The notes below the pieces were generated by a model that worked only from the letters and a program-made list of their open reading frames with translations, was not told where the DNA came from and did not search any database. Of a DNA stretch of 22,262 bases, positions 1-7,945 are shown in pieces. The stretch covers positions 1 through 22,262 of the forward strand of contig CAZRDB010000067.1 of NCBI GenBank assembly GCA_964598695.1, given 5' to 3'. The DNA is from CAZRDB01 sp964598695 (GTDB lineage Bacteria; Armatimonadota; Zipacnadia; UBA1398). Made by a program: the position numbers and the translations under genes. The stretch's first letter is position 1; every line of letters begins with the position of its first letter.

Positions 1-2
1 CC

Positions 3-1100
3 AGTGGCGATCGGGTGGTCGCGGTCGGCCGGAGCGAGCCACTGCGGGCCTCCCGCAAGCCGGGCGAGTTCGACGCCGTCCGGTACTACGCCCGCCGCTT
101 CGGCGCCTTCTCGGCCGTGGCCGAGGCCTCCGTGCTCCCCGCTCCCGCGCTGTGGGACTGGTCGCCGGCGCAACTGCGCGCCGCCATCGCCCGCCGGACG
201 CGCGCGCTGAGTCGCGACCCCGACCACCCGCTCCGCTGCGAGGTGATGCTGAGCATGGTGTTCGGCGCCTCGGGCTCGAACCTGCCGGAGCCGACCCTCG
301 AGAGCTTCCGGCGGGCAGGGACGATCCATGTGCTCGTCGTCTCCGGAGCGCAGATCTCGATCCTCGCGGTGCTGGTCGGGTGGCTCGCGGGGCTCGGTCG
401 GCTAACGGGCTGGTGCGAGGCGGCGGTCACCCTCGCGCTCGTGCTGCTCTACGCCGCCCTGCTGCCGCCCGAGGGCAGCATCGTGCGGGCTGTCGCGCTG
501 CTCGGCGTGTTGTACGCCGGCCGCGCGTGGCAGCGCGACACCGAGGTGCTCTCGGCGCTCGTGACGGCCGCGTTCGTCATCCTGTGCTGGTGGCCCCCCA
601 TGCTGTTCTCGCTCAGCTTCCAGCTCTCGGTGGCCGCGGTGCTCGGGGTGGTCGTGGCCACGCGGATCCTCGCCCCTGAGCCTCTCCCCTCCGTCCGGCT
701 CCACCCCGTCCGTTGGAGCGTCGCCTTCGTCCGCGCCATCCTCGTTGCCAGTCTCGGCGCATCGCTTGGAACCCTACCGCTGATCGCCGGTGTCTTCGGG
801 ACGGTCTCGCTGATCGCGCCGCTGGCCAACCTGCTCGTCGTGCCGCCCGCGATGGTGCTGACCGTGCTGATGTTCGTCTCGGTCGCCGCCCTGCCGATCC
901 CCCCTCTCGCGCGGGCGCTCCACGCGCCGGCAAGCTGGCTCTCGGAGGCCGTTCTCGCCGGCTCGCAGGCTGCCGGCTCGCTCCCGTGGGCGGCGCTCGA
1001 GGGGCGCCCGTGGCCCTGGTGGGCGTGCGTGGCCTGCTACGCGGCACTGGGCGGAGTGGCGGTCCGAGGGCTTCGATGGCGGATGCGACGCGGAGTCTGA
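3..1100 (+). CDS. comEC: ComEC/Rec2-family competence membrane protein, 5'-truncated
   Basis: This is the C-terminal part of a ComEC/Rec2-type inner-membrane protein, which in this family carries single-stranded DNA across the membrane during transformation. The reading frame is open from base 3, so the start lies outside the window. The first 40 or so residues resemble the end of the OB-fold (DUF4131) region (GEFDAVRYYARRFG). The competence domain follows: the stretch HVLVVSGAQISIL (about bases 327-365) matches the family's HLLAISGLHV signature, and at least six hydrophobic segments come after it. The protein ends right after the last membrane segments with a basic tail, so it lacks the C-terminal metallo-beta-lactamase-like domain of longer ComEC proteins; short forms are known. 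It is followed by a 244-bp regulatory gap and is not obviously part of the nrdJ unit. Family assignment is firm; a role in transformation is inferred. Confidence 0.9.
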   Translation, partial: SGDRVVAVGRSEPLRASRKPGEFDAVRYYARRFGAFSAVAEASVLPAPALWDWSPAQLRAAIARRTRALSRDPDHPLRCEVMLSMVFGASGSNLPEPTLESFRRAGTIHVLVVSGAQISILAVLVGWLAGLGRLTGWCEAAVTLALVLLYAALLPPEGSIVRAVALLGVLYAGRAWQRDTEVLSALVTAAFVILCWWPPMLFSLSFQLSVAAVLGVVVATRILAPEPLPSVRLHPVRWSVAFVRAILVASLGASLGTLPLIAGVFGTVSLIAPLANLLVVPPAMVLTVLMFVSVAALPIPPLARALHAPASWLSEAVLAGSQAAGSLPWAALEGRPWPWWACVACYAALGGVAVRGLRWRMRRGV

Positions 1101-1172
1101 GACGGGGAAGGAATCGAGGGTGAGCGTCCGAAGGGATCACTCGGCTGGGTTCGGGGCTGAGCGGCGCACCTC

Positions 1173-1220
1173 ACACCACATATAGTGCGCCCCGCAGGCA
1201 AGAAACACCACATCTTGTGT
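1173..1220 (+). promoter_or_regulatory. Tandem NrdR-like boxes upstream of nrdJ
   Basis: Two 16-bp near-palindromes match the NrdR box consensus ACACTATATATAGTGT. The first, at 1173-1188, reads ACACCACATATAGTGC (13 of 16). The second, at 1205-1220, reads ACACCACATCTTGTGT (12 of 16). Their starts are 32 bp apart, about three helical turns, which is the usual arrangement for paired NrdR boxes. They end 7 bp before a strong -35 element and precede a ribonucleotide reductase gene, the classic NrdR target. No nrdR gene is in the window, so the regulator is inferred from the site. Confidence 0.8.
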
Positions 1221-1226
1221 TTCCCG

Positions 1227-1255
1227 TTGACACCATCCCCAATGGGCGCTACTCT
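1227..1255 (+). promoter_or_regulatory. Sigma-70-type promoter of nrdJ
   Basis: A perfect -35 hexamer TTGACA (1227-1232) is followed after exactly 17 bp by TACTCT (1250-1255), which matches 4 of 6 positions of TATAAT. Transcription would begin near 1262, giving a leader of about 80 nt before the GTG start of nrdJ at 1345. The NrdR-like boxes lie just upstream, well placed for repression. Confidence 0.65.
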
Positions 1256-1263
1256 ACCCCCGC

Positions 1264-1320
1264 CTGGGTAGCGGGGCACCTTCATGCAGCTTTTGATGGG
1301 AAAACTACCCAGAGTTCCCA
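1264..1320 (+). other. Leader RNA of nrdJ with two competing stems
   Basis: CTGGGTAG at 1264-1271 is perfectly complementary to CTACCCAG at 1305-1312 (8 bp). A second stem, TGGGAA (1297-1302) with TTCCCA (1315-1320), encloses the 3' half of the first, so the two cannot form together in a simple hairpin. CTACCC at 1254-1259 could also pair with 1266-1271, but it lies upstream of the predicted transcription start. No cobalamin riboswitch B12-box pattern was seen. Function is unknown and chance pairing is possible. Confidence 0.3.
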
Positions 1321-1344
1321 CTAACGAGGGGCGAGTGTGCAGGC

Positions 1345-4300
1345 GTGAAGATCTCGCGGCGTTTCACTCTGGCAGGGAAGTCCCCGTACGAAGGCCTGGA
1401 GTTCGTCCCGCGCGTCAGCGAGATCCGAAGCCCCGATGGCAGCACCGTCTTCCGAGCCGAGGGCGTGCTCGTGCCCGAGCAATGGTCGCAGGTTGCCGTC
1501 GACATCCTCGCCCAGAAGTACTTCCGCCGTGCCGGCGTTCCCCAGGAGGACGGCGGCACGGGGGGCGAGACCGACTCTCGCCAGGTGTTCCACCGCATGG
1601 CCGGCTGCTGGCGCCACTGGGGCGAGCGGTACGGCTACTTCGACACACCCGAGGACGCGCAGGCGTTCTACGACGAGACCTGCGCGATGCTGGCGCGCCA
1701 GATGGCCGCGCCGAACAGCCCGCAGTGGTTCAACACGGGACTCCACTTCGCCTACGGGATCGAAGGGCCGCCGCAGGGCCACCTGTACTGCGACCACGAG
1801 ACCGGCGAGGTGCGGACCTCCACGAGCGCCTACGAGCGCCCGCAGCCGCACGCCTGCTTCATCCAGTCGATCCGCGACGACCTCGTCAACGAGGGCGGGA
1901 TCATGGATCTGTGGCGGCGCGAGGCGCTGGTGTTCAAGTACGGCTCGGGGACGGGCAGCAACTTCTCGGCGCTCCGGGGCGAGAACGAGCCCCTGTCGGG
2001 CGGGGGCCGCTCCTCGGGCCTGATGAGCTTCCTCAAGATCGGCGATGCGGCGGCCGGGGCGATCAAGTCGGGCGGCACGACCCGGCGCGCGGCGAAGATG
2101 GTCTGCGTCGACATCGACCACCCGGACGTCGAGACGTTCATCGAGTGGAAGGCGATCGAGGAGCAGAAGGTCGCCTCCTTGGTGGCGGGCTCGAAGGCCT
2201 GCGCCAAGCACCTGCGGGCGATCCTGGCCGCGTGCGTCCAGTCGGACGGCGCGGCGCTGTGTGACCCGGCCACCAACCCGGCGCTCACGAAGGCGATCCG
2301 TGAGGCGCTGGCGGCCTTCGTCCCGGAGGCCTATGTCCAGCGGGTCATCGACTTCGCGCGGCAAGGCTACACGGAGATGGCCTTCCCCGAGTACGACCCG
2401 GGCTGGGAATCGGAGGCCTACCGCACCGTCGCCGGGCAGAATGCCAACAACTCGGTCCGTCTCTCGGAGGCGTTCCTCCGGGCCGTCGAGCAGGACGGTG
2501 AGTGGCCCCTGGTGCGGCGGACCGACCGGTCGGTCGCCAAGACGCTCCACGCCCGCGGCCTGATGGACCGGATCGCCCACGCCGCGTGGGCCTGCGCCGA
2601 CCCGGGCGTGCAGTACGACACGACGATCAACGAGTGGCACACGTGCCCCAAGGACGGCCGCATCAACGCCTCCAACCCGTGCTCCGAGTACATGTTCCTC
2701 GATGACACGGCCTGCAACCTCGCGTCGCTCAACCTGCTCTCGTTCGTGCAGCCGGAGACCGGCGAGGTCCAGATCGACGACCTGCGGCACGCGATCCGGC
2801 TGTGGACGATCATCCTCGAGATCAGCGTCGTGATGGCCCAGTTCCCGAGCGCGGAGATCGCCCGGCGGAGCTGGGAGTACCGCACGATCGGCCTGGGCTT
2901 CGCCAACCTCGGCTCGCTGCTGATGGTGCTGGGGATCCCGTACGACAGCCGCGAGGCGCGGGCGATCGCGGGGGCGGTTGCGGCGATCATCTGCGGCGAG
3001 TCGTACGCCACCTCGGCCGAGATGGCCTCGGAGCTGGGCGCCTTCCCCGGTTTCGAGCGCAACCGCAGCGACATGCTCCGGGTCATCCGCAACCACAGCC
3101 GTGCCGCCCACGGCTCCAAGGGCTCCGCCTACGAGGGACTCAGCATCCTCCCGCTCGAACTCGACGCCGAGGTGACGCCGCCCGCGCTGCTGAGCGCGGC
3201 GCGCGAGGGGTGGGATCGCGCCCTCGTGCTCGGCGAGGAGCACGGGTTCCGCAACGCCCAGGTCACCGTGGTGGCGCCGACGGGGACGATCGGCCTCGTG
3301 ATGGACTGCGACACGACCGGCATCGAGCCCGACTACGCGCTCGTCAAGTTCAAGAAACTGTCCGGCGGGGGCTACTTCAAGATCATCAACCAGTCGGTCC
3401 CCCGCGCTCTGCACCGCCTCGGCTACACCGACCGCCAGATTGAGGAGATCATCGACTACTGCGTCGGAACCGGCCGACTGGTCGACACGCCGCACATCAA
3501 CGAGGACTCGCTGCGGGCTCTGGGCTTCGGTGAGGAGCAGCTCGAGCGGGTCGCCCAGCAGCTCCCCAGCGCCTTCGACCTGTCGTTCGTCTTCAACCGC
3601 TTCACGCTCGGCGAGGCGTTCTGCCTCCGGACACTGGGGCTCGCCGAGGAGCAGCTCGACGGCGACCTGCTCGAGGCGCTCGGTTTCTCGCGCGAGCAGA
3701 TCGCCGAGGCGACCGAACGGATCTGCGGCACGATGACGATCGAGGGGGCCCCCCACCTGCGGGCGGGCGACCTCCCCGTCTTCGATTGCGCCAACCGCTG
3801 CGGCGCCCGGGGCACCCGGTACATCCACCACAACGCGCACCTCACGATGATGGCCGCGGTCCAGCCGTTCGTCTCGGGCGCGATCTCGAAGACCGTCAAC
3901 ATGCCCAACGACGCCACGGTCGAGGATGTCGCGAGCGTCTACCTGCGGGGCTGGAAGCTGATGCTGAAGGCGATCGCGATCTACCGCGACGGCTCGAAGC
4001 TCAACCAGCCGCTGCTCAGCTCGCTGCCGGCCGCGGCCTCGGTCGTCGGCGAGGAGGCCCCCGAGGCGCTGCAGGCGGCGGAGAAGATCGTGGTGCAGTA
4101 CCTCACCCGGCGCCGGCTGCTGCCGGACCGACGGCGGGGCTACACCCAGAAGGCGCGGGTGGGCAACCTCCGGGTCTACCTCCGGACCGGCGAGTACGAG
4201 GACCACTCGCTCGGCGAGATCTTCATCGACATGCACAAGGAAGGCGCCGCGTTCCGATCGCTGATGAACTGCTTCGCGATCGCGATCTCGCTGGGCCTGC

Positions 4301-4758
4301 AGCACGGGGTGCCGCTCGAGGAGTTCGTCGATGCCTTCGTCTTCACGCGGTTCGAGCCCAACGGGCTGGTCGCCGGCCACCCCAACGTGAAGATGGCGAC
4401 CTCGGTGATCGACTACATCTTCCGCGACCTGGCGATCACCTACCTCGGACGCCACGACCTGGCCCATGTCGCGCCCGAGGACCTGCGGCCCGACGCGGTC
4501 GGCACCGAGGACGACGGCCCCGAGCACGTCGTCGACGACGCGACCGCCTCGCTGTTCGACTTCGACGGCGGCAACGGCCATGACAGCGCCCCGGCGCCCT
4601 CACTGAGGCAGGGCCGCGTCTCGCACGACCTCCGCGAGGTCGCGCGGATGAAGGGGTACGAGGGCGACGCCTGCCCCGAGTGCGGCCAGTTCACCATGGT
4701 CCGCAACGGGGCGTGCCTCAAGTGCGTCTCGTGCGGCGCGACGAGCGGCTGCTCCTGA
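1345..4758 (+). CDS. nrdJ: Adenosylcobalamin-dependent (class II) ribonucleoside-diphosphate reductase
   Basis: This enzyme reduces ribonucleotides to deoxyribonucleotides using a radical made from adenosylcobalamin, so it needs neither oxygen nor a small subunit. The 1137-residue product is the long NrdJ form. Motifs seen are NSPQWFNTGL at 124-133, HAC with Cys171 (one of the redox pair), and the active-site block NPCSE at 444-448 with Cys446 and Glu448. A TSCPD-like region lies around 930-1030. A cysteine-rich tail (Cys1110, 1113, 1124, 1127, 1130 and 1136, with CPEC and the ending CGATSGCS) would act in zinc binding or thiol shuttling. The GTG start is supported by the family-typical beginning MKISRRFTLAGKSPYEG; the GAGG about 15 bases upstream is a poor ribosome site. 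No ATP-cone is obvious at the N-terminus. The gene has its own promoter with NrdR-like boxes, and the flagellar/chemotaxis cluster begins 87 bp downstream. Confidence 0.97.
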   Translation: MKISRRFTLAGKSPYEGLEFVPRVSEIRSPDGSTVFRAEGVLVPEQWSQVAVDILAQKYFRRAGVPQEDGGTGGETDSRQVFHRMAGCWRHWGERYGYFDTPEDAQAFYDETCAMLARQMAAPNSPQWFNTGLHFAYGIEGPPQGHLYCDHETGEVRTSTSAYERPQPHACFIQSIRDDLVNEGGIMDLWRREALVFKYGSGTGSNFSALRGENEPLSGGGRSSGLMSFLKIGDAAAGAIKSGGTTRRAAKMVCVDIDHPDVETFIEWKAIEEQKVASLVAGSKACAKHLRAILAACVQSDGAALCDPATNPALTKAIREALAAFVPEAYVQRVIDFARQGYTEMAFPEYDPGWESEAYRTVAGQNANNSVRLSEAFLRAVEQDGEWPLVRRTDRSVAKTLHARGLMDRIAHAAWACADPGVQYDTTINEWHTCPKDGRINASNPCSEYMFLDDTACNLASLNLLSFVQPETGEVQIDDLRHAIRLWTIILEISVVMAQFPSAEIARRSWEYRTIGLGFANLGSLLMVLGIPYDSREARAIAGAVAAIICGESYATSAEMASELGAFPGFERNRSDMLRVIRNHSRAAHGSKGSAYEGLSILPLELDAEVTPPALLSAAREGWDRALVLGEEHGFRNAQVTVVAPTGTIGLVMDCDTTGIEPDYALVKFKKLSGGGYFKIINQSVPRALHRLGYTDRQIEEIIDYCVGTGRLVDTPHINEDSLRALGFGEEQLERVAQQLPSAFDLSFVFNRFTLGEAFCLRTLGLAEEQLDGDLLEALGFSREQIAEATERICGTMTIEGAPHLRAGDLPVFDCANRCGARGTRYIHHNAHLTMMAAVQPFVSGAISKTVNMPNDATVEDVASVYLRGWKLMLKAIAIYRDGSKLNQPLLSSLPAAASVVGEEAPEALQAAEKIVVQYLTRRRLLPDRRRGYTQKARVGNLRVYLRTGEYEDHSLGEIFIDMHKEGAAFRSLMNCFAIAISLGLQHGVPLEEFVDAFVFTRFEPNGLVAGHPNVKMATSVIDYIFRDLAITYLGRHDLAHVAPEDLRPDAVGTEDDGPEHVVDDATASLFDFDGGNGHDSAPAPSLRQGRVSHDLREVARMKGYEGDACPECGQFTMVRNGACLKCVSCGATSGCS

Positions 4759-4845
4759 CCGGATCCCGGTGCGCCACAGCGCGGCCCGCGTCAGGTAGAA
4801 TGGCTGCGGGCTGGAGGCGGCGGCACAGCCGTTTGGCGGTGGTGC

Positions 4846-5295
4846 GTGAGCGAGCCTCGGACTCCGGACTACGGCCGCGCAGAGTCGGTGCTGCGCCGTA
4901 TGTGCGACTGCATGGGTGAGTACCTGCGGTGCATCGAGACCGTCGCCGAGAGCCACGTCCGCTCGGACACGGCCCAGGGCGCCCTCGCTCTCGCCGGCGG
5001 ACACGTCGAGCAGATGCGCCTCCTCGCCACCGAACTGGATGCCTACTGGCCGCCGAACGCGGCCGGCCACCGCCCCCCCGAGGGCGTCCCGGAGCCCCTC
5101 CCGACGCTGGCGGCACGCTTCCGCTCGCTCGCCGAGCGGGCCGCCACCGTGGAGGAAGCCATCCGCGAGCGGTGCACGAGCGCCATGGCCATCGCGTCGG
5201 AGGCGCTGCGCGGCCTGCGGGTCCAGCGCCGGGCCGAGGCCCCCTACCATCGCGCGCCGCGCGGCACCGGGGGGCTGATGGACCTGGAGCGCTGA
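4846..5295 (+). CDS. Small helical protein, possible FlgN-like flagellar chaperone
   Basis: This is a 149-residue protein that I cannot assign firmly. It is mostly alpha-helical. A first helix around residues 10-35 contains CDCMGEYLRCIE, a long middle section follows, and a second helix around 105-130 ends in a basic, Pro/Gly-rich tail with the ending GLMDLER. Size, helical layout and position at the head of a motility cluster fit FlgN, the cytoplasmic chaperone for hook-filament junction proteins, whose sequences diverge widely. The GTG start at 4846 has only a weak G-rich site before it; an in-frame ATG at 4900 is possible. A TAGAAT at 4796-4801 could be a -10 element but has no good -35. 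cheC follows after 93 bp. The coding call is good; the FlgN call is tentative. Confidence 0.6.
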   Translation: MSEPRTPDYGRAESVLRRMCDCMGEYLRCIETVAESHVRSDTAQGALALAGGHVEQMRLLATELDAYWPPNAAGHRPPEGVPEPLPTLAARFRSLAERAATVEEAIRERCTSAMAIASEALRGLRVQRRAEAPYHRAPRGTGGLMDLER

Positions 5296-5388
5296 CGAAG
5301 TTGGTGTGCGCGAGGAGGGGTTTGCGGGGGGCTGCGGCGAACGATGATCCACGGGACTGCACGTGACCTTAGGTGAGGTGGACAAGAG

Positions 5389-6000
5389 GTGGAGGAGTCC
5401 TCCTTCAGCGAGCTACAGATGGACGCGCTCCGCGAGATCGGCAACGTCGGGGCGGGCAACTCGGCGACGGCGCTCTCCGACCTACTGCAGGAGCGTGTCG
5501 ACATCGGTGTGCCCGAGGTCTCCCTGATCGAGACGACGCGGATCCGCGAGATGGTCGGCGGCGATGACCAGGAGGTCGTCGGGATCCACTTCGGTCTCAC
5601 CGGGGACATCGAGGGCGCGGCGATCTACATCTTCCCGGTGGAGGAGGCGCGACGCCTCTCCGACCAGCTCCTCGGCCGCCAGCCCGGCGAGACCGTGGAG
5701 ATCGGCGAGATGGAGCTGTCGGTCTCGTCGGAGGTCGCCAACATCCTGACCGGGAGCTACATCACGGCCCTCCAGGGATTCACCCAGCTCAGCGCCGACA
5801 TGAGCCCGCCCGCGACCGTCTGCAGCAGCGCGCTCGTCGTGCTCGGCGAGGCGACGATCATCGCCAGCATGGTGGCCGACCAGACGATCTGGATGCAGAC
5901 GCAGTTCCATCTGGGGGATGGGATCTTCGCGGCCTACCTCGTGCTGTTGGCGACTCCGGCCTCCATGGCACGTATGCTGAACGCGCTTGGGGTGGGTTGA
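5389..6000 (+). CDS. cheC: Chemotaxis protein CheC, CheY-P phosphatase
   Basis: CheC removes phosphate from CheY-P and binds CheD, linking receptor modification to output in CheC/CheD-type chemotaxis. The 203-residue protein has both phosphatase motifs of the form D/S-x3-E-x2-N-x22-P. The first has Asp12, Glu16, Asn19 and Pro42; the second has Ser111, Glu115, Asn118 and a proline after the 22-residue spacer. Both look catalytically complete, as in two-site CheC and unlike one-site CheX. The GTG start follows AGGTGAGGTG (5371-5380) at 8 bases. Its stop overlaps the start of cheD by four bases, implying translational coupling, and the two products are known partners in Bacillus and Thermotoga. 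Confidence 0.95.
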   Translation: MEESSFSELQMDALREIGNVGAGNSATALSDLLQERVDIGVPEVSLIETTRIREMVGGDDQEVVGIHFGLTGDIEGAAIYIFPVEEARRLSDQLLGRQPGETVEIGEMELSVSSEVANILTGSYITALQGFTQLSADMSPPATVCSSALVVLGEATIIASMVADQTIWMQTQFHLGDGIFAAYLVLLATPASMARMLNALGVG

Positions 6001-6500
6001 CATTGGGGCAGAATATCCCCGTCGGTATGGCGGAGGTGAAGGTCGCGACCGCGCCGGGTGACGCACTGGTGGCACTGGGACTCGGCTCCTGTATCGGGGT
6101 CTGCATGTACGACCGCCGGAGCCGGATCGCGGGCATGGCCCACGTGATGCTGCCGTGCAGCGATGGCAAGCCCACCCACCAGCCGGGGAAGTTCGCCGAC
6201 ACGGCGGTGCCCGAGCTGCTCCAGGAGATGAAGCGCGCGGGGGCGTCGCAGGGCGACATTCTGTGCGTGATCGGGGGGGGAGCCGAAGTCTTCTCCTTCG
6301 GCTCCCAGAACCCGACGCTGGCCATCGGCAAACGCAACGCCGCCGCGGTGCGCGAGGCGCTCAAGCTGGCCTCGATGCGCCTCCTCGCCGAGGACGTGGG
6401 CGGCAACGTGGGACGGACGGTGACGCTGACCGTCGAGGGGGGCGTTGTGAGCGTGCGCCCGGTGGGCGGCACGCAGAAGGACCTGGCCAAGCTCGGGTAG
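5997..6500 (+). CDS. cheD: Chemoreceptor glutamine deamidase CheD
   Basis: CheD deamidates receptor glutamines and is regulated by CheC. The 167-residue protein shows the family signatures VGMAE (9-13), GLGSC with nucleophile Cys32, AHVMLP with His49, and GKFADTAVPEL. The start is most likely the TTG at 5997, inside the cheC stop (TTGA overlap); a second in-frame TTG at 6003 is an alternative. One oddity is that the residue six before the catalytic Cys, threonine in Thermotoga CheD (Thr21 of its Cys-His-Thr triad), is Ala26 here. Cys and His are intact, so activity is plausible but the missing threonine deserves a check. Confidence 0.95.
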   Translation: MTLGQNIPVGMAEVKVATAPGDALVALGLGSCIGVCMYDRRSRIAGMAHVMLPCSDGKPTHQPGKFADTAVPELLQEMKRAGASQGDILCVIGGGAEVFSFGSQNPTLAIGKRNAAAVREALKLASMRLLAEDVGGNVGRTVTLTVEGGVVSVRPVGGTQKDLAKLG

Positions 6501-6537
6501 GACGAAGCCTCCGAGCAACGCCGAGGGGGAATGGTAA

Positions 6538-6999
6538 GTGGCGGTTCCGAAGATCAAGAACTGCGGACGGTGCGGCAAGCCGTTCCTGCCGACCGCGAGC
6601 CAGAAGGTCTGTCCGGAGTGCGTCCGGCAGGAGGACGAGGTCTACCGCCGGGTGCAGCAGTACATCCGCGAGCATCGGGAGGCATCGGTCGACGAGATCG
6701 CGAGCGAGTGCGAGGTCTCGGTCGACATGATCATGGGCTTCGTGCGGACCGGCCGACTCGAACTCGACCTACCCGACGGGGTCGCGGCCAGCCTCTGCCG
6801 CGTCTGCGGTCGTCCGCTGGAGGAGGGGTCGATCTGCGCGAAGTGCAAGCGGGTGGCCCAGCAGTTGCAGACGCTCCAGTCCGGGCGGCAGAGCGCGGCG
6901 CCCCCGAAGCCGGCGGCCAAGGATCCCGGCACGACCGACCGCTCCGATCGGGGCGACCGGAGCACGGGCTACGTGGACTACCGCAAGAAGGGGCCGTAG
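6538..6999 (+). CDS. YvyF-like flagellar operon zinc-ribbon protein (TIGR03826 type)
   Basis: This 153-residue protein has two zinc-ribbon-like cysteine clusters (Cys9-x2-Cys12 with Cys25-x2-Cys28, and Cys87-x2-Cys90 with Cys100-x2-Cys103). Between them lies a helix-turn-helix-like segment (about 34-74, ending GFVRTGRLEL). This layout, ribbon, HTH, ribbon, then a disordered basic tail, matches the TIGR03826/YvyF family found in flagellar gene clusters, where it is thought to be regulatory. The GTG start at 6538 follows GAGGGGGA (6523-6530) at about 8 bases. It lies 37 bp after cheD and 45 bp before the HDOD gene on the same strand. The family call is from memory of the pattern; DNA or RNA binding is inferred. 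Confidence 0.8.
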   Translation: MAVPKIKNCGRCGKPFLPTASQKVCPECVRQEDEVYRRVQQYIREHREASVDEIASECEVSVDMIMGFVRTGRLELDLPDGVAASLCRVCGRPLEEGSICAKCKRVAQQLQTLQSGRQSAAPPKPAAKDPGTTDRSDRGDRSTGYVDYRKKGP

Positions 7000-7044
7000 C
7001 GAGAGGGCGCTTGGGCGTCCACGCCGCGACGTCCGGATCGGTGG

Positions 7045-7911
7045 GTGATGGGTATGAGCAGAGCTGTGACGGCTGAAGACATTGCGCGACGGGTTCGCGA
7101 CCTTCCAGCGCTGCCCACGGTCGTGTCCGAGGTGCTCCAGGCGACCAAGGATCCGAACAGCTCGATCACGGGTCTCACCGAGACCCTGGCGCGCGACCAG
7201 GCGCTGATGACCAAGGTCCTCCGCCTGGCCAACTCCGCCCTGTTCGGCTTTCCGCGCCGCATCGGCACGCTGTCGGACGCTGTCGTCCTGCTCGGCTTCA
7301 GCACGATCCGAAGCCTGGCGCTGGCCGGCTCGGCCTTCACGGTCATGGACCGCGCCCTGTCGGGCTACGGCCTCGACCGGGGCGCGCTCTGGGAGCAGGG
7401 CATGGCCACGGCGGTCGCCTCGCGCTTCATCGCGCGCAAGACCGCGCCGCGCCTGTGCGAGGAGGCGCTGGTCGCCGGGCTGATCCACGATCTCGGCAAG
7501 ATCGTCCTCGATGCCTACGTCGGGACGGAGTACCAGGACATCCTCAGCCAGGTCCGCCGCGACCAGGTCACGTTCGCCGATGCCGAGCGACGGGTGCTCG
7601 GCTTCGACCACGCCGAGGTCGGCGCGTTGGTGACGGAGGCGTGGGGGCTGCCCGAGGACCTGGTGGCCAGCATTCGCTACTACCTGCGGCCCAGCGACGA
7701 CCCGCACCACCACGAGCTGCCCTGCGTCGTGCATCTCGGCTACATCGCCGCGATGTGCGCGGGGATCGGACTCGGGATCGACGGCCTTGCCTACAGTCTG
7801 GACGACTACGCCCTCACGCGCCTGGGCGTGGGGCCGGAGATCGTCGAGGAGGCCGTGGGGGAGATCCCCGAGGCCTTCGCGGACGCCGACCAGATCCTGC
7901 GACTCACCTAG
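7045..7911 (+). CDS. HDOD domain signalling protein
   Basis: This 288-residue protein is almost entirely one HDOD domain, a degenerate relative of HD phosphohydrolases common in bacterial signalling and motility control. Seen are LPALPTVVSEVL (20-31), the family block VLRLANSALFGFPRRIGTLSDA (58-79, with the typical N-S-A-x-F-G), and IHDLGK (147-152) with the HD pair at 148-149. The earlier metal-binding His expected in the LW-x-H segment is Gln118 (LWEQGM), so hydrolase activity is doubtful, as usual for this family. Start choice is uncertain: GTG 7045, ATG 7048 and ATG 7054 are all in frame, and the last is best placed after GGTGA at 7044-7048. Its place between the YvyF-like gene and cheB suggests a role in motility or chemotaxis. 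Confidence 0.9.
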   Translation: MMGMSRAVTAEDIARRVRDLPALPTVVSEVLQATKDPNSSITGLTETLARDQALMTKVLRLANSALFGFPRRIGTLSDAVVLLGFSTIRSLALAGSAFTVMDRALSGYGLDRGALWEQGMATAVASRFIARKTAPRLCEEALVAGLIHDLGKIVLDAYVGTEYQDILSQVRRDQVTFADAERRVLGFDHAEVGALVTEAWGLPEDLVASIRYYLRPSDDPHHHELPCVVHLGYIAAMCAGIGLGIDGLAYSLDDYALTRLGVGPEIVEEAVGEIPEAFADADQILRLT

Positions 7912-7945
7912 GGCCGCAGCCGACGGAGTGACGGAGACGTCCCGT

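Noticed and set aside
1101..1344. Cobalamin riboswitch upstream of nrdJ
   Set aside because: The predicted leader is only about 80 nt and no B12-box-like sequence was seen; NrdR-like boxes explain the region better.
1321..4581. Long open frame on the - strand (1086 codons) opposite nrdJ
   Set aside because: It is a mirror of nrdJ caused by high GC content. Its translation is Arg/Asp/Leu/Val-rich with no recognisable motif, while the + strand carries clear NrdJ catalytic motifs.
4796..4801. TAGAAT as the -10 of a promoter for the motility cluster
   Set aside because: No acceptable -35 lies 16-18 bp upstream and no sigma-28-type pattern is present, so it is mentioned only in the gene entry.
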